From Promethearchaeota archaeon (lineage in GTDB: Archaea > Asgardarchaeota > Lokiarchaeia > Sigyniarchaeales > SOKP01): a DNA stretch of 8,289 nucleotides. Every line of letters starts with the position of its first letter. The first letter of the stretch is position 1. The position numbers were made by a program, and so were the translations under genes. The notes beneath the pieces are model-generated. The model saw only the letters and a program-made list of their open reading frames with translations, was not told where the DNA came from and made no database searches. Shown here piece after piece: positions 6,372-8,289 of this stretch. The DNA lies in the NCBI GenBank assembly GCA_019894815.1, contig JAGXNU010000089.1, forward strand, positions 1-8,289, written 5' to 3'.

Positions 6372-7364
6372 TTGGATGTAATAATTGGAGTAGATGTTGG
6401 AGGGAGTTTGATACGTGTTGCAATGGCTACAAGTAATTTAGATAACATCAAGATCAAGATAAAACCAACTCCAAAGGAAAATGAATTTTCTATAGTTAAC
6501 TCAATTATATTACTTATTACTGAATTCATAGTAGAAAACAGTATTGAAAATGATCAAATATTGGGAATTGGATTAGCGACTGCAGGTCCTATTGATCAAG
6601 TAAAAGGGCATGTTTTTAATAATGCTAACTTAGGATTTAAGGAAATACCATTAAAAACACCCCTATCAGAGAGATTTCCGGGTATTCCAATATTCCTTAT
6701 TAATGATTGTAACGCTTCAGTATTAGGAGTTCATTTTTTCGAAGCATCTGAGGATGAAAAAGATAATTTAGCTTATATTACATTATCTACTGGAATAGGA
6801 GGGGGTGTTATCTGTAATGGACGCCTATTACTTGGCAAGGATGGAAATGCTGCTGAGATTGGTCATGGTATTGTTGATCCTCGAAGCATTTATCAATGTA
6901 ATTGTGGAGCACATGGATGTTGGGAAGTTTATAGTTCAGGAACAGGTGTAAAAAATAGAGCAATAGACCAAATAGAGGATACTAGTTTATCGTCCAAAAT
7001 ATTGATGTTTATGATTGATAATGATAAATCCAATATCACACCAAAGAACCTTTTTCAGGCAGCTCGAGGTGGAGATAAATTTTCAAGAAGTATTGTAGAG
7101 CAGTGTGTCTTTTATTCAAAAATAGGAATAGGAATGGTTAATAATTACTATGATTGTTCTTCAATATATTTTGGTGGAGCGATGATGAATGATCAAGATT
7201 TAATATTACCCCCTTTAATTCAACAATTCGAAAACGATCCTCTTCCATTTACCATAAACCATCCACCTAAACTAAAAGTTACAAAATATATAACTGAAAT
7301 TGGAGTAAGAGGAGCATTAACATTAGTTAAATACAAGTTAGAAAGAAACACAATAGTGTCCTAA
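6372..7364 (+). CDS. ROK-family sugar kinase (glucokinase-like), TTG start
   Basis: This 330-residue ROK kinase probably phosphorylates a hexose or N-acetylhexosamine with ATP in the cytosol. It begins with the phosphate-binding loop GVDVGGS (6-12; Ser where Thr is usual). Next come the catalytic segment INDCNAS with Asp112 as the expected base, the second phosphate loop TLSTGIGGG (137-145), AEIGHG with His165, and the ROK zinc motif CNCGAHGCWE (176-185). The zinc ligands expected are His165, Cys176, Cys178 and Cys183. There is no N-terminal helix-turn-helix, so it is an enzyme and not a NagC/XylR-type repressor. The TTG start is chosen because the phosphate loop begins just after it, no in-frame ATG lies upstream before a stop at 6348-6350, and GGTGAT precedes it. 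A phosphohexomutase gene starts 15 bases after its stop, which fits a hexose to hexose-6-phosphate step. Glucose is the default guess; mannose, fructose, GlcNAc or ManNAc are possible. Confidence 0.9.
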   Translation: MDVIIGVDVGGSLIRVAMATSNLDNIKIKIKPTPKENEFSIVNSIILLITEFIVENSIENDQILGIGLATAGPIDQVKGHVFNNANLGFKEIPLKTPLSERFPGIPIFLINDCNASVLGVHFFEASEDEKDNLAYITLSTGIGGGVICNGRLLLGKDGNAAEIGHGIVDPRSIYQCNCGAHGCWEVYSSGTGVKNRAIDQIEDTSLSSKILMFMIDNDKSNITPKNLFQAARGGDKFSRSIVEQCVFYSKIGIGMVNNYYDCSSIYFGGAMMNDQDLILPPLIQQFENDPLPFTINHPPKLKVTKYITEIGVRGALTLVKYKLERNTIVS

Positions 7365-7379
7365 ATTTTACATGTTATT

Positions 7380-8289
7380 ATGTCAGAGAAGAACTTGATT
7401 TTTACCTTTAGTGGAATACGAGGTATTGTAGGAAGAGATTTAAATGCTGAGATAGCAAAAAAAATTGCTATTGCTTTTGGATCATGGCTAAAGGGAGAAA
7501 TTAAAAAAGTTATAATTGGAAGAGATACCAGACCTAGTGGACTGCAAATAGAGAAAGGATTAATCGAAGGTTTAGTATCGATGGGGTATGATATTGTTAA
7601 TGTTGGCATCTGTCCCACTCCTGTGTTGATACATGTTAAAAATAAGCTAAAAATCCCCGCGGGAATGATTATAACTGGTTCGCATAATCCGCCAGAATGG
7701 AACGGGATAAAACTTCTTTCATCAAATAATTACTTGAATAATGAGGATTTAAAGGAAATTCGAGAATTAATGGAGCAAACTGATTTGAGTTTATATCCTA
7801 AGACGGAGACGGTTGGGAAAGTGGAAACTTTAAATCCTATACCAGAATATTTAGAAGATTTATATAAACATATTAACATAAAAAAAAGGAAAAAAAATAA
7901 AATTCGAGTAGTTTTAGACACGGGTGCAGGAGCTGGAAGAACGGTTACTCCTAGATTGTTAAAGGATTTAGGTTGTGAGGTTAAACTCATTAATGATGAA
8001 ATTGATTTAAATGATGTATTTCCTCGAGGAATTGAACCCATCGCAAATAACTTGCACGATTTAATAATGGAAGTATGGCAAGGAAAGTACGATATTGGAT
8101 TTGCTCATGATAGTGATGCTGATAGATTGGCAATAATTGGAGAAGAAGGAATTTATTATTCTGAAGATATTGGTTTGGCACTTATCATGGAGTTTTATCT
8201 TCAAAATTTAGAGAATGAAATTGAAGATGTGGTATTTGTCACAAATCTTGCATCATCATTAATGTTTGAGGTTATTGCAGAGAAATATG
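7380..8289 (+). CDS. Phosphomannomutase/phosphoglucomutase family protein, 3' end outside the window
   Basis: The first 303 residues of an alpha-D-phosphohexomutase are present; members usually have about 440-460, so domain IV and most of domain III are missing. The enzyme interconverts hexose 6- and 1-phosphates through a phosphoserine. Visible motifs are the N-terminal SGIRGIVG (11-18), IGRDTRPSG, the active-site loop TGSHNPPEWNG with Ser101 as the phosphoserine, and the metal loop DSDADR (244-249; family consensus DGDxDR, so Gly is replaced by Ser). The three metal-binding Asp residues are kept. Domain I covers about 1-150, domain II about 155-250. The ATG at 7380 has no SD site; the ATG at 7372 is out of frame. 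The gene follows the ROK kinase by 15 bases and is in the same frame. Whether it acts on glucose, mannose or glucosamine phosphates (Pgm, ManB or GlmM) cannot be decided without the missing sugar-specificity loop. Confidence 0.93.
   Translation, partial: MSEKNLIFTFSGIRGIVGRDLNAEIAKKIAIAFGSWLKGEIKKVIIGRDTRPSGLQIEKGLIEGLVSMGYDIVNVGICPTPVLIHVKNKLKIPAGMIITGSHNPPEWNGIKLLSSNNYLNNEDLKEIRELMEQTDLSLYPKTETVGKVETLNPIPEYLEDLYKHINIKKRKKNKIRVVLDTGAGAGRTVTPRLLKDLGCEVKLINDEIDLNDVFPRGIEPIANNLHDLIMEVWQGKYDIGFAHDSDADRLAIIGEEGIYYSEDIGLALIMEFYLQNLENEIEDVVFVTNLASSLMFEVIAEKY

Noticed and set aside
6154..6529. Two overlapping minus-strand frames across the radical SAM/kinase junction
   Set aside because: Their products are low-complexity (Ile/Asn/His-rich) and lie opposite well-supported genes, including the kinase phosphate loop.
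6372..7364. ROK transcriptional repressor (NagC/XylR type)
   Set aside because: There is no N-terminal helix-turn-helix; the protein begins directly with the phosphate loop.
7362..7382. Kinase and mutase as one gene split by a nonsense mutation
   Set aside because: Both have complete family termini at the junction; the shared frame is probably chance (one in three).
7361..8181. Three minus-strand frames opposite the phosphohexomutase
   Set aside because: The plus strand encodes clear family motifs throughout, and the antisense products have none.

Overview
The window is A+T-rich, densely packed and entirely plus-strand, with six protein genes and no RNA genes, CRISPR arrays or insertion sequences that I can see. 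It looks archaeal, possibly Asgard/Lokiarchaeota-like. The grounds are the archaeal-style phosphohexomutase start (FSGIRGIVG), T-tract rather than hairpin 3' ends, a mix of genes with and without Shine-Dalgarno (SD) sites, and a GGTGAT site matching the archaeal/bacterial 16S tail. This placement is an inference from style; no marker gene settles it.

Region 1 (1-4655) is a tightly coupled exporter operon. It holds the 3' part of a PadR-family regulator, cut by the left edge, followed by two half-transporters of the ABC exporter type. The genes overlap by 4 and 8 bases and both transporter genes have clear SD sites. The two ATPase domains are complementary. The first has lost the catalytic Glu (Asp instead) and the switch His (Gln instead) but keeps a perfect LSGGQ. 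The second keeps Glu and His but has an altered signature (ISIGQ). Together they should form one consensus and one degenerate ATP site, as in TM287/288, TmrAB, BmrCD and LmrCD. The standout feature is an insert of about 220 residues, rich in Met, Gly and Pro, inside the second protein's nucleotide-binding domain, between the A-loop Tyr and the strand before Walker A.

Region 2 (4656-4757) is a very A+T-rich gap with a T-tract, a 9-bp direct repeat and a possible TATA-like element. It probably ends the exporter unit and starts the next one.

Region 3 (4758-8289) has four closely spaced genes: an alpha/beta hydrolase with an intact Ser-Asp-His triad, a COG0731-like radical SAM protein of unknown function, a ROK-family sugar kinase starting at TTG, and a phosphomannomutase/phosphoglucomutase-family gene cut by the right edge. 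The last two suggest phosphorylation of a hexose followed by its conversion to the 1-phosphate. How the hydrolase and radical SAM protein fit that pathway cannot be read from the sequence.
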